Part shown: positions 16,395 through 23,443 of the stretch, one piece after another
Position numbering within the stretch: the first letter of the stretch is position 1
Layout: every line of letters begins with the position of its first letter
Assembly (NCBI GenBank): GCA_902767565.1
Contig: CACXHY010000009.1
Span: 33,063-97,062, forward strand
Length of the DNA: 64,000 bases
DNA from: an uncultured Eubacteriales bacterium
GTDB taxonomy: Bacteria; Bacillota; Clostridia; Christensenellales; Aristaeellaceae
Reading direction: 5' to 3'
Position numbers and translations under genes: made by a program
The notes under the pieces: generated by a model
Told to the model about the DNA's origin: nothing
What the model saw: the letters and a program-made list of their open reading frames with translations, nothing else
The model's database searches: none

Positions 16395-17006
16395 TCAGTT
16401 ATTGCCCCCCTCTTCTGTTTCCCCGGTGGCAGCGGCAGCTTCATACACCGCGTTGAACCAGGCATCGACACCGGTGAATTCGGGATCGCCGGTATCAGCG
16501 GAGATCTGCCAGTTGCCGTCATAGTCGCGCTGGACGAAGGTACCGGTCAGCTTGGGCTGACGCCAGGCGGGCGAATCGTTGCTGGTGGAATACTCGTCCT
16601 CGACCAGCTGGAACTTGCCCTTGTACAGCCACACGCACCTGAACTGGTTGGGCTGGGGCTGGCTCATGAAGCCGATGGCCACATACGGCGCTTCATCGGT
16701 GGCGTTCTGGACCATGACACCGTGCTCATACCGGTGACCCAGCAGGATCGCCTGCGCACGCATGGGCAGGGCGGCCAGTTCCAGCTCTACGGTAATGTCG
16801 CCCAGCTGGGAGGCGATGTCGAACACGCCGTCATCCGTCCACAGCTTTTCCTGGTTTGTGGTAGGCGAAATGCTGGCAGAGATCGCGCCGACCAGCGGCT
16901 GGGGTGTTTCATAGACAGCACCTTCCGCAGTGTCGCTGGTCAGAATAGCGTAATGGATATTGCGCAGCGACTGCCGCTGCGCCTTGACAGTCGAATTGTT
17001 AGGCAT
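16395..17006 (-). CDS. Phage major tail tube protein (phi13-type)
   Basis: A 203-residue protein beginning MPNNSTVKAQRQSLRNIHYA. The layout (a short N-terminal arm, repeated beta segments such as GDITVELELAALP and LLGHRYEHGVMVQN, and an acidic Gly-rich tail) matches phi13/phage major tail proteins, which polymerise into the tube of long-tailed phages. It is intact, with GAAAGGAGAACC before the ATG. It lies between the tail-completion gene upstream and a broken recombinase downstream, with head genes absent, so it survives as part of a prophage relic. Confidence 0.8.
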   Translation of the reverse strand: MPNNSTVKAQRQSLRNIHYAILTSDTAEGAVYETPQPLVGAISASISPTTNQEKLWTDDGVFDIASQLGDITVELELAALPMRAQAILLGHRYEHGVMVQNATDEAPYVAIGFMSQPQPNQFRCVWLYKGKFQLVEDEYSTSNDSPAWRQPKLTGTFVQRDYDGNWQISADTGDPEFTGVDAWFNAVYEAAAATGETEEGGNN

Positions 17007-17021
17007 ATCGGTTCTCCTTTC

Positions 17022-17411
17022 TCACTCCCACGGAAACGGGAGCTGGTCCTTGATCGTGTAGGTTGCGGACTTCACATAGATGTCCATGTCCTGGAGATAA
17101 TCGTCCTGCACCTGCCCATACCGCTGATAGCCGTTCCGGCGCATGGTGCTGTGCAGGGCTGCATTGATCGGATAGAGCAGATTCTCACGGGCATAGATGT
17201 CGATGCGGAAGGTGATCTCTTCCTCCAGCGGCTGGTCGTCCGCAAAACGGGTATATTCCCGGTCTGACTCGAACACGGCCAGCTGGGGAAAGACCTCCGC
17301 CTCCGGGGAGAGAATCTGGTATATGGCAGGATTGCCATAGGGATCGGTGGCCAGAAGCGTGGTCAGTTCAGGGCTTGCCAGCAGCTCATCCACCAGGGTC
17401 GATGCGTCCAT
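17022..17411 (-). CDS. Phage tail-completion-like protein
   Basis: A 129-residue protein (MDASTLVDELLASPEL; TFRIDIYARENLL; YVKSATYTIKDQLPF). Size, position just before the major tail gene and content fit the tail terminator/completion family that caps the tube at the head. AGGAGG lies 8-9 bases upstream and overlaps the stop of the preceding HK97-gp10-like remnant, the usual order gp10-completion-tail tube. Appears intact. Confidence 0.65.
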   Translation of the reverse strand: MDASTLVDELLASPELTTLLATDPYGNPAIYQILSPEAEVFPQLAVFESDREYTRFADDQPLEEEITFRIDIYARENLLYPINAALHSTMRRNGYQRYGQVQDDYLQDMDIYVKSATYTIKDQLPFPWE

Positions 17412-17422
17412 ATCGGGTCCTC

Positions 17423-17764
17423 CTATTTGATGCCCAGCCTGTTTTCGATTTCCCGCTTGACGGTCTCCATCGCTTCGTCGCCTCGCGCCTCAGCGCTCTC
17501 GCGGATGAATGCGCGTTCCCGGATGCGCTTGGTGCCGTATTCAAGGAACTTTCAGTAATAGCTGGGGCCGTTCACGCCGCCGACGACCGTCACGCCTGCC
17601 GTAATCGTCCACGGATTGGGGATAGTGTTCTCCTTATTGCTCCATACTTCTTCATGAAAGCGAACTTCCGCCCCCCTGAGGATAAGGCGAACTTCATCCA
17701 ACGTCTGGTACAACGCAACGCTTTCCGTTCCAACGAAAGGAATGATCTTTTCTGTGAACCTCAT
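17423..17764 (-). pseudogene. Chimeric gene: unknown N-terminus joined to HK97-gp10-like tail protein, in-frame TGA
   Basis: From ATG 17764 (good AGGAGG, 8-base spacing) the frame reads MRFTEKIIPFVGTESVALYQ and ...EVWSNKENTIPNPWTI, which looks like a small cytosolic Clostridial protein and not phage. It then changes character to TVVGGVNGPSYY, TGA at 17552-17554, and continues in the same frame as KFLEYGTKRIRERAFIRESA to a TAG at 17423. YY(W)KFLEYGT is the typical C-terminal region of HK97 gp10-like tail-assembly proteins, where a Trp is expected at the TGA. So two unrelated gene pieces were fused and the phage part carries a nonsense change. Confidence 0.6.
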
Positions 17765-17767
17765 CAA

Positions 17768-18028
17768 TGATACCTCCTAAATTGTAGTTTTGCCTTTTCC
17801 GTTCCATCTGATTGATACTCGGATGGAGAGGCGTCGATTATTCTATGAATGCCAATATCAGTACACCATTTTGTTTTTTTGAAGATGCTTTTTATGCTCG
17901 CATTTGATAGGTAGGGAAAATTGAAAAACATGGTATTAGTAGCGGTATTAGTAGACCGGAATTATTCGGGACAGAAGGGAATAATAGAGAACAGCTGTTC
18001 CCGGAGCCCAAACGCCAAAAACAAGTGA
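17768..18028. other. AT-rich non-coding stretch at the prophage/tRNA boundary
   Basis: No supported gene. It is more AT-rich than the surroundings, with GGTATTAGTAG present twice (17932-17942 and 17948-17958). It may contain the old attachment-site junction, but only one end can be seen. Confidence 0.35.
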
Positions 18029-18061
18029 AAACCCTTGCAAACGCTTGGTTCACAAGGGTTT
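18029..18061 (-). terminator. Terminator downstream of tRNA-Lys
   Basis: AAACCCTTG / CAAGGGTTT stem followed on the minus strand by TTCACTTGTTTTT. Confidence 0.75.
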
Positions 18062-18065
18062 CCGG

Positions 18066-18141
18066 TGGTACACCATCAGGGACTCGAACCCTGGACACCC
18101 TGATTAAGAGTCAGGTGCTCTACCAACTGAGCTAATGGTGC
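18066..18141 (-). tRNA. tRNA-Lys (anticodon CTT)
   Basis: A 76-base cloverleaf: acceptor GCACCAT / ATGGTGT, D-arm GCTCAGTTGGTAGAGC, anticodon stem CCTGA / TCAGG with loop CTCTTAA (CTT), T-arm CAGGGTTCGAGTCCCTG and an encoded CCA. Confidence 0.97.
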
Positions 18142-18215
18142 TCATGCACGTCTTTCGGCGGCACAAGGGGTATTATAGCCCGATTCAAGGATTTGTCAAG
18201 GGCTTTTTTCGGCGG

Positions 18216-18244
18216 TTGCCATTTTTCCCGCAAGATGGTATAAT
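18216..18244 (+). promoter_or_regulatory. Promoter of the SmtB/ArsR-type regulator
   Basis: TTGCCA (18216-18221), 17-base spacer, TATAAT (18239-18244), only 28 bases before the start codon. Confidence 0.75.
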
Positions 18245-18272
18245 CAGGCATCCGAGACGGGAGGAAGCAGCC

Positions 18273-18665
18273 ATGACGCAGTCCCATCGCAGCATATCCG
18301 AGATCCTGGAGCCGGAGGTCGAGACCTGCGGTTTTCTGCACGTGCACGACGACACGGTGGCAAAGGTCCGCGGCATGCTGCCCGGGGACGAGACCCTCAC
18401 CCGCCTGGCCGATCTCTTCAAGGTCTTCGGCGACGGGACCCGCATCCGCATCCTCTATGTCCTCTTTGAGGAGGAGGTGTGCGTGTGCGACATCGCGAAC
18501 CTGCTCGGCATGACGCAGTCCGCCGTCTCGCACCAGCTGCGGGTGCTGAAGCAGGCCCGCCTCATCAAGAGCCGGCGGGTGGGCAAGACCGTCTTCTATT
18601 CCCTGGCCGACAGCCACGTCAGCACCCTGCTGTCCAACGGCATGGAGCATATCAGCGAGGACTGA
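18273..18665 (+). CDS. ArsR/SmtB-family metal-sensing repressor
   Basis: A 130-residue winged-helix repressor. The recognition helix region is LLGMTQSAVSHQLRVLKQARL. Metal ligands of two classical sites are present: EVCVCD (Cys70, Cys72) plus an N-terminal Cys19/His23/His25 cluster as in CadC-type alpha3N sites, and Asp113, His115, His126, Glu129 in DSHVSTLLSNGMEHISE as in SmtB/CzrA-type alpha5 zinc sites. Family knowledge: metal binding releases DNA and de-represses an efflux pump. No transporter is adjacent; the next gene is convergent. GGGAGGAAGCAGCC sets the start. Confidence 0.9.
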   Translation: MTQSHRSISEILEPEVETCGFLHVHDDTVAKVRGMLPGDETLTRLADLFKVFGDGTRIRILYVLFEEEVCVCDIANLLGMTQSAVSHQLRVLKQARLIKSRRVGKTVFYSLADSHVSTLLSNGMEHISED

Positions 18666-18671
18666 TCCGCC

Positions 18672-18944
18672 TCAGACCCGGTGCATGGCGTCGAAAATAT
18701 CCATGCGCTGCATGTGGATCGCCATCTGCAGTTCGTCGCGCACGGGCTGCAGCTCGGCGTCGATCTGATCGTAGGGCAGGTCCGCCCCGTCCAGGTCCAC
18801 CACCATCAGCATGGTGAAGTAGCCGCTGAGGATGGTCTGGGAGATGTCCAGGATGTTGATGTTCATCTCGCTGAGCTTGGTGGCCACCCGGGCGATGATG
18901 CCGGTGGCATCCAGGCCGGTGACGGAGATCAGAGCTTTGGTCAT
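18672..18944 (-). CDS. UPF0237-type single ACT-domain protein
   Basis: A 90-residue protein MTKALISVTGLDATGIIARV with LSEMNINILDISQTI and FTMLMVVDL, the hallmarks of the small ACT proteins of the GcvR-related UPF0237 family, which are thought to sense amino acids or related ligands. In most Firmicutes it is followed by a UPF0210 gene; here it is alone and convergent with the regulator gene 6 bases away. AAGGAGGG precedes the ATG at 18944; the longer frame to 19004 overlaps the promoter. Confidence 0.85.
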   Translation of the reverse strand: MTKALISVTGLDATGIIARVATKLSEMNINILDISQTILSGYFTMLMVVDLDGADLPYDQIDAELQPVRDELQMAIHMQRMDIFDAMHRV

Positions 18945-18975
18945 CGGAGGTCCCTCCTTGTGTCGGTTCTCCCCC

Positions 18976-19004
18976 ATCATAGAGACCCGGTGCGGAATTG
19001 TCAA
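18976..19004 (-). promoter_or_regulatory. Promoter of the ACT-domain gene
   Basis: On the minus strand TTGACA (19004-18999), 17-base spacer, TATGAT (18981-18976). Confidence 0.8.
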
Positions 19005-19012
19005 GTAGCCGC

Positions 19013-19047
19013 CAAAAAGAGAAAAGAGACCGTGCGCGCGGTCTCTG
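19013..19047 (-). terminator. Terminator downstream of tRNA-Leu
   Basis: AGAGACCG / CGGTCTCT stem, followed on the minus strand by TTTTCTCTTTTT. Confidence 0.8.
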
Positions 19048-19053
19048 TTTCAA

Positions 19054-19137
19054 TGCCGGAAGCGGGGGTCGAACCCGCACGGTGTCGCCACCACTGGATT
19101 TTGAGTCCAGCACGTCTGCCAATTCCATCATTCCGGC
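19054..19137 (-). tRNA. tRNA-Leu (anticodon CAA)
   Basis: An 84-base class II tRNA: acceptor GCCGGAA / TTCCGGC, anticodon stem CTGGA / TCCAG with loop CTCAAAA (CAA), long variable arm TGGTGGCGACACCG and T-arm GCGGGTTCGACCCCCGC. The CCA end is not encoded, unlike tRNA-Lys nearby. Confidence 0.96.
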
Positions 19138-19264
19138 AACGGTGCGAGTATAACACGAACGGGGGCAAATTGCAAGCCGTCCGATCGCCGCGGAAGGCGA
19201 AAGGCTTGCATTTTCACCCAAAGAATGGTTTAATGATGAAGGTTATTCGGAAGGAGGTGAGCCG

Positions 19265-20134
19265 GTGGAGATCAACTGGTATCCCGGTCACATGGCCAAG
19301 GCGCGGCGGCTGCTCTCGGACCAGCTTCGCCGCGTGGACGTGGTGCTGGAGCTTTGCGACGCCCGGCTCCCGGATTCCAGCCGCAATCCCGAGCTGGAAA
19401 AGATGATTGCGGGAAAGAGCAGGGTCCTGCTGCTGAACAAGGCGGACCTGGCCGACCCCAACCTCACCGCCGCCTGGCTGCGGGTCTTCAGGGATCAGGG
19501 CATCGAGGCGGCGCCCTTCAGCGCGACCTCCGGCAAAGCGAAGGAAGCCCTGTCGCTGATCGACCGCGCCGCGCGGGAGGCCGTGGAGAGGGCCGCCGCC
19601 AAGGGCATGAAGAAGACCGTCCGCGCCATGGTGGTGGGCGTGCCCAACGTGGGCAAGAGCACCCTCATCAACAAGCTGCACGGCAGCGGCATCGCCCGCA
19701 CCGGCGACAAGCCCGGCGTCACCCGCGCCAACCAGTGGGTGAACATCTCGCCGTATCTGCAGCTGATGGACTCCCCCGGCCTGATGTGGCCGAAGCTGAC
19801 CGATCAGACGGCCGCCCGCCGCCTGTGCTATATCGGCTCCGTCAAGGACGATGTGGTGGACCTGCCGATGCTGACCATCTGCCTGCTGGAGGACCTGCTG
19901 GCCGTCCGCCCCGAGGCCGCCTGCGCGAGGTACCGGATCGCCGATCCGGATCTCCGGGGCGAGGCGCTGCTGGAGGAGGTCTGCCGGGGCCGCGGCTTTC
20001 TGATGAAGGGCGGCGTGTGCGACTATGACCGCTGCTGCGCGGTGGTGCTGGACGAGTTCCGCGCCGGCAAGTGCGGCCGCATCACGCTGGAGCTCCCGCC
20101 GAAGCGGAAGGAGGCGCCCCGTGCCGAAGATTGA
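19265..20134 (+). CDS. rbgA: Ribosome biogenesis GTPase YlqF/RbgA
   Basis: A 289-residue circularly permuted GTPase needed for late 50S assembly. [13 protein letters not shown] is the family N-terminus. The motifs come in permuted order: G4 NKADLAD, then G1 [10 protein letters not shown]2 around GDKPGVT and G3 DSPG. The C-terminal helical domain contacts the ribosome. It starts with GTG 19265 behind AAGGAGGTG. It overlaps rnhB by 14 bases, forming rbgA-rnhB-yraN, a common Firmicute order. Confidence 0.95.
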   Translation: MEINWYPGHMAKARRLLSDQLRRVDVVLELCDARLPDSSRNPELEKMIAGKSRVLLLNKADLADPNLTAAWLRVFRDQGIEAAPFSATSGKAKEALSLIDRAAREAVERAAAKGMKKTVRAMVVGVPNVGKSTLINKLHGSGIARTGDKPGVTRANQWVNISPYLQLMDSPGLMWPKLTDQTAARRLCYIGSVKDDVVDLPMLTICLLEDLLAVRPEAACARYRIADPDLRGEALLEEVCRGRGFLMKGGVCDYDRCCAVVLDEFRAGKCGRITLELPPKRKEAPRAED

Positions 20135-20753
20135 CCGGACCGCCCGCGCCCTGCAGCTGACGGCCTTCGACGCACGGTACCGGGAAGGCGGCCTGGTGGT
20201 GGCCGGGATGGACGAGGCGGGGCGCGGACCGCTCGCCGGGCCTGTGGTGACGGCGTGCGTCGCCATGCCGGCCGACTCGGCGATCCTGTGGGTGGACGAC
20301 TCCAAGAAGCTCAGCGAAGCCCGCCGCGAGTCCCTCTTCGACCGGATCAAAGCCGAGGCGCTGTATGTGGGCGTGGGCCTGGCCGAAGCGGACGAGATCG
20401 ACGAGATCAATATCCTGCAGGCCACCAGGGCTGCCATGCGCCGGGCGGCCGCGGCCGTCCCCGCCGACGTGTACCTGATCGACGCCGTCCGGGATCTGGG
20501 TCTTTCCGGGCGGGAGGTCCCCATCATCAAGGGGGACGCGGCGTCCTACAGCATCGCCGCCGCCAGCATCATCGCGAAGGTCACCAGGGACCGGATCATG
20601 CGGGAGATGGACGCGCGCTGGCCTGAGTACGGGTTCGCGCGCAACAAGGGATACGGAACGGCGGAACACATCGAGGCGCTGCGGCGTCTCGGCCCCTGCC
20701 CGATCCACCGGCGCACGTTCATCGGGCATTTTACGGATGAAGATGAAGCATGA
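20121..20753 (+). CDS. rnhB: Ribonuclease HII
   Basis: A 210-residue enzyme that removes ribonucleotides from DNA-RNA hybrids. [15 protein letters not shown] carries the first catalytic Asp and Glu, VYLIDAV a further Asp, and [16 protein letters not shown] with GYGTAEH are typical of RNase HII. GTG 20121 behind GGAAGGAGGCGCCCC is chosen; it sits inside the end of rbgA and suggests translational coupling. The stop overlaps the start of yraN. Confidence 0.95.
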   Translation: MPKIDRTARALQLTAFDARYREGGLVVAGMDEAGRGPLAGPVVTACVAMPADSAILWVDDSKKLSEARRESLFDRIKAEALYVGVGLAEADEIDEINILQATRAAMRRAAAAVPADVYLIDAVRDLGLSGREVPIIKGDAASYSIAAASIIAKVTRDRIMREMDARWPEYGFARNKGYGTAEHIEALRRLGPCPIHRRTFIGHFTDEDEA

Positions 20754-21117
20754 CAAATACGCCGCCGGCCTGGACGGCGAACAGCAGGCCCTCGCCTACC
20801 TCACCAGCCTGGGGATGACTCCGGTCGGCACGCGTTTCCGGGCCGAAGACGGGGAGATCGACCTGATCCTGCGGGACGGAGACACGCTGGTCTTCGCGGA
20901 GGTCAAGAACCGTCCCTCCGGCCGATCCGGGGACGGGCTGCTGGCCGTGACCCCCGCAAAGCAGCGGCGGATCCTGCACGCGGCACAGGCTTTTCTCAAC
21001 CGGTGGGATGGATCGCCGCCTCCTGTTCGTTTTGATGTCGTGGAGATCACACGGGACGGTCTGCGCCACATCCCCAACGCGTTCTGGGCCGATACCTGCG
21101 CTCCCTGGGAGGGATAG
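20737..21117 (+). CDS. YraN/UPF0102 nuclease-fold protein
   Basis: A 126-residue protein with the PD-(D/E)XK-like core of the UPF0102 family: [38 protein letters not shown] (E-x-D and E-V-K). Family members are linked to DNA processing, but a clear function is lacking. It overlaps rnhB by 17 bases and ends one base before the next gene's start. Confidence 0.88.
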   Translation: MKMKHDKYAAGLDGEQQALAYLTSLGMTPVGTRFRAEDGEIDLILRDGDTLVFAEVKNRPSGRSGDGLLAVTPAKQRRILHAAQAFLNRWDGSPPPVRFDVVEITRDGLRHIPNAFWADTCAPWEG

Positions 21118-21118
21118 C

Positions 21119-23443
21119 ATGCGAAGACACACGCTCCCGCTGCTGCTCGCGCTGCTTCTTCTGTTCGCCGCGGCAGCGGCCGCGGAGGGAGACAACCTGC
21201 TGATCAACGGGGACTTCGAGATCCTCGGCGAAGACGGCCTGCCCGAAGGCTGGGACATCGACGCCTATCTGATGGACGGGGCCAGCGACTTCTCATCCGA
21301 CGAGCAGGCGCACGGCGGCAGCCGCAGCGCGCGCATCGACAATTACGCCGCCAACGACGCCCGCTTCCGGCAGACCGCGGAAGTCGAACCCGAGACCATG
21401 TACCGCCTCAGCGGATGGATCTGCGCGGAGGACATCGAGACCGTCGGCTATTACGACTGCGGAGCCAACCTGTCCATCCTCGGATGGAGTTTTTCGGATG
21501 TCCGGACGGAGGCCCTCACGGACACGGAAGGCAGCTGGGTCTATGTCGAGATGTACGGCGAGACCGGTCCCGATCAGACGGAGGTCACCGTCTGCGCCCG
21601 CCTCGGCGGTTACAGCGGCGACGCCACCGGCACGGCGCGGTTCGACAGCCTCGCCCTTGAAAAGGTGGAAGAACTGCCCGACGGCGTGGTGGCGGACCTG
21701 TGGTTCGATCCGTGGGAGGAGGAGGGCGGCGGCACCGCCGATTTTGCGTACACGCCCCCCGCCGCGGACGCCGTGCCCGCGCGGCAGAGTTTCCGTGCGT
21801 GGCTGTATCCGGTCGCCGTGCTCACGGTCATCCTGAGCGTGATCGCCGGAGCGGCGCTGGTACGGAAGAGCGACGCCGCCCGGCAGACAGGCACGCGCAT
21901 CCCCCCGTGGATCTGGGCCGTGACGGCCGCGGCTTTCGCCCTCCGCGCCGTGTTCGCCTTCACGGTGGAGGGCTATCCCGTGGACATGAACTGTTTCCGC
22001 CTGTGGGGGCAGCGCATGGCCCAGGTCGGTCCCGCCCGGTTCTATATCGATTATTTCTGCGACTATCCGCCCCTGTACATGATCGTGCTGGGCCTAGAGA
22101 GCGCGGTCTGCGGCCTCTTTCCGCAGTGGGGGTGGCTGCAGGACTTCCTGATCAAGCTGGTCCCCATGCTGTGCGATCTGGCCATCGGCCTGCTGATCGG
22201 CCGGGAGGCGCTGCGCCGGGGCTCGGGCGAACGCAAGGCCGGCATCCTGACGGCGCTGGTGGTCTTCAACCCGGTCCTCATTCTCAACAGCGCCTGCTGG
22301 GGCCAGGTGGACAGCCTGCTGGCCCTGCTGCTGCTGCTGATCGTGCTGCAAGCCATGCGCAGAAACTGGCCCGCCGTGATCGGGCTCTTCGTGGCCGCCG
22401 TGCTGACCAAGCCCCAGGCCCTGATGGCGGGGCCGCTGGGTCTGGCCGTGCTCATCCGCGAGGCCGTCCGGGACAGGAGCGCCATCCGCGGGATGCTGAT
22501 CAGCGCGCTCTTATCCATCCTGGCCGCGTTCATCATCGTCCTCCCCTTCTCCGTCGTGAAGGTCACGCCGGACGAGTTCAGCGGGCTGCCTGTCGCGGGT
22601 GCGGAGGCGGAACAGGCCGATGCCGCGTCCGGTCTGCCGCCGCTGCCCTTCCGGTATATCCCGCTGGGCGCTCCCGAAGAGGACGAAGACGCGCTGCTGT
22701 ATCTGGATCCCTTCTATATCTTCACCAAGTATGCCGAGGCGCTGTCCTCCTATCCCTACGCGACCCTCAACACCGCCAATCTCTACTACCTCTTCGGTCT
22801 GAACTGGCAGCCCCTCACGGGGACCACGACGGCGGGACCGCCCCTGGTGATCGCCGCGGTGCTCTTCGGGTGGTATCTCTGGCTGTGCCGGGAGGACCGA
22901 AGGCTGGACCTGCTCCGTCAGGATCTCGCTCACCATGTGTTCCTGGCCGGGGCCGTTCTGATGACGGTGTTCGCGGTCTTCGGATGGGCTTTCCGGATCC
23001 CCTGGAGCCTGACCGGCTACACGGCCCTGGCCGCCTGCGTGGCGATGGCGGCATGCCTCTGGCTGCGGGGCTCCGCGATCGATACCCTGCCGCTGTGCGG
23101 CGCCATCCTCTTCATGACGCTGTACTGCTTCAGCGTGAAGATGCACGAGCGGTACATCCTGCCGGCCATCGTGCTGCTGGCGCTGAGTTTTGCCGTCCTG
23201 GGGGATGTCAGGCAGCTGATCGTCATGACCATGCTCTCGATCACGCTCTTCCTGACGGAAGGGATCATCCTCGACAACGGCCTCGTTCTCGGCGCCAGCG
23301 GCGGTCATCTGAACGCGGACACCGACGGGATCGCCAGGATGCTGGCGGCCGTCAACCTGCTGGCGGTGCCCCTGATCATGCGCACGGGCAGCGATCACTG
23401 TGTTCCGGCTCCTCTGCTGCCCGCGAAAGGCGGTGACTTATGA
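21119..23443 (+). CDS. GT-C membrane glycosyltransferase with an N-terminal carbohydrate-binding-like domain
   Basis: A 774-residue protein. It has a signal peptide (MRRHTLPLLLALLLLFAAA), then a jelly-roll carbohydrate-binding-like domain (NLLINGDFEILGEDGLPEGWD, about residues 28-190), then about 11 membrane helices. The membrane part has GT-C features: GYPVDMNCFRLWG with an Asp in the first loop, YFCDYPPLY, and the late MHERYILPAIVLL motif typical of mannosyltransferase-like GT-C enzymes using polyprenyl-linked sugars. It starts just after yraN and overlaps the following GT39 gene (ATGA), so the two are probably co-translated. Likely role: transfer of sugars to an envelope acceptor. Confidence 0.75.
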   Translation: MRRHTLPLLLALLLLFAAAAAAEGDNLLINGDFEILGEDGLPEGWDIDAYLMDGASDFSSDEQAHGGSRSARIDNYAANDARFRQTAEVEPETMYRLSGWICAEDIETVGYYDCGANLSILGWSFSDVRTEALTDTEGSWVYVEMYGETGPDQTEVTVCARLGGYSGDATGTARFDSLALEKVEELPDGVVADLWFDPWEEEGGGTADFAYTPPAADAVPARQSFRAWLYPVAVLTVILSVIAGAALVRKSDAARQTGTRIPPWIWAVTAAAFALRAVFAFTVEGYPVDMNCFRLWGQRMAQVGPARFYIDYFCDYPPLYMIVLGLESAVCGLFPQWGWLQDFLIKLVPMLCDLAIGLLIGREALRRGSGERKAGILTALVVFNPVLILNSACWGQVDSLLALLLLLIVLQAMRRNWPAVIGLFVAAVLTKPQALMAGPLGLAVLIREAVRDRSAIRGMLISALLSILAAFIIVLPFSVVKVTPDEFSGLPVAGAEAEQADAASGLPPLPFRYIPLGAPEEDEDALLYLDPFYIFTKYAEALSSYPYATLNTANLYYLFGLNWQPLTGTTTAGPPLVIAAVLFGWYLWLCREDRRLDLLRQDLAHHVFLAGAVLMTVFAVFGWAFRIPWSLTGYTALAACVAMAACLWLRGSAIDTLPLCGAILFMTLYCFSVKMHERYILPAIVLLALSFAVLGDVRQLIVMTMLSITLFLTEGIILDNGLVLGASGGHLNADTDGIARMLAAVNLLAVPLIMRTGSDHCVPAPLLPAKGGDL

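Noticed and set aside
17552..17554. TGA read as tryptophan (alternative genetic code)
   Set aside because: All other genes use TGG for Trp and many end in TGA. A nonsense mutation in a prophage relic explains it.
17768..18141. Prophage attachment site at the tRNA-Lys 3' end
   Set aside because: The only recombinase is a large serine type, which does not usually target tRNA ends, and no duplicated tRNA 3' segment is seen in the window.
21610..21963. Minus-strand frames opposite the GT-C and GT39 genes (also 22063-23398 and 23395-25932)
   Set aside because: Shadows of the membrane glycosyltransferases; low-complexity Gln/Arg/Gly-rich translations with no ribosome binding sites.
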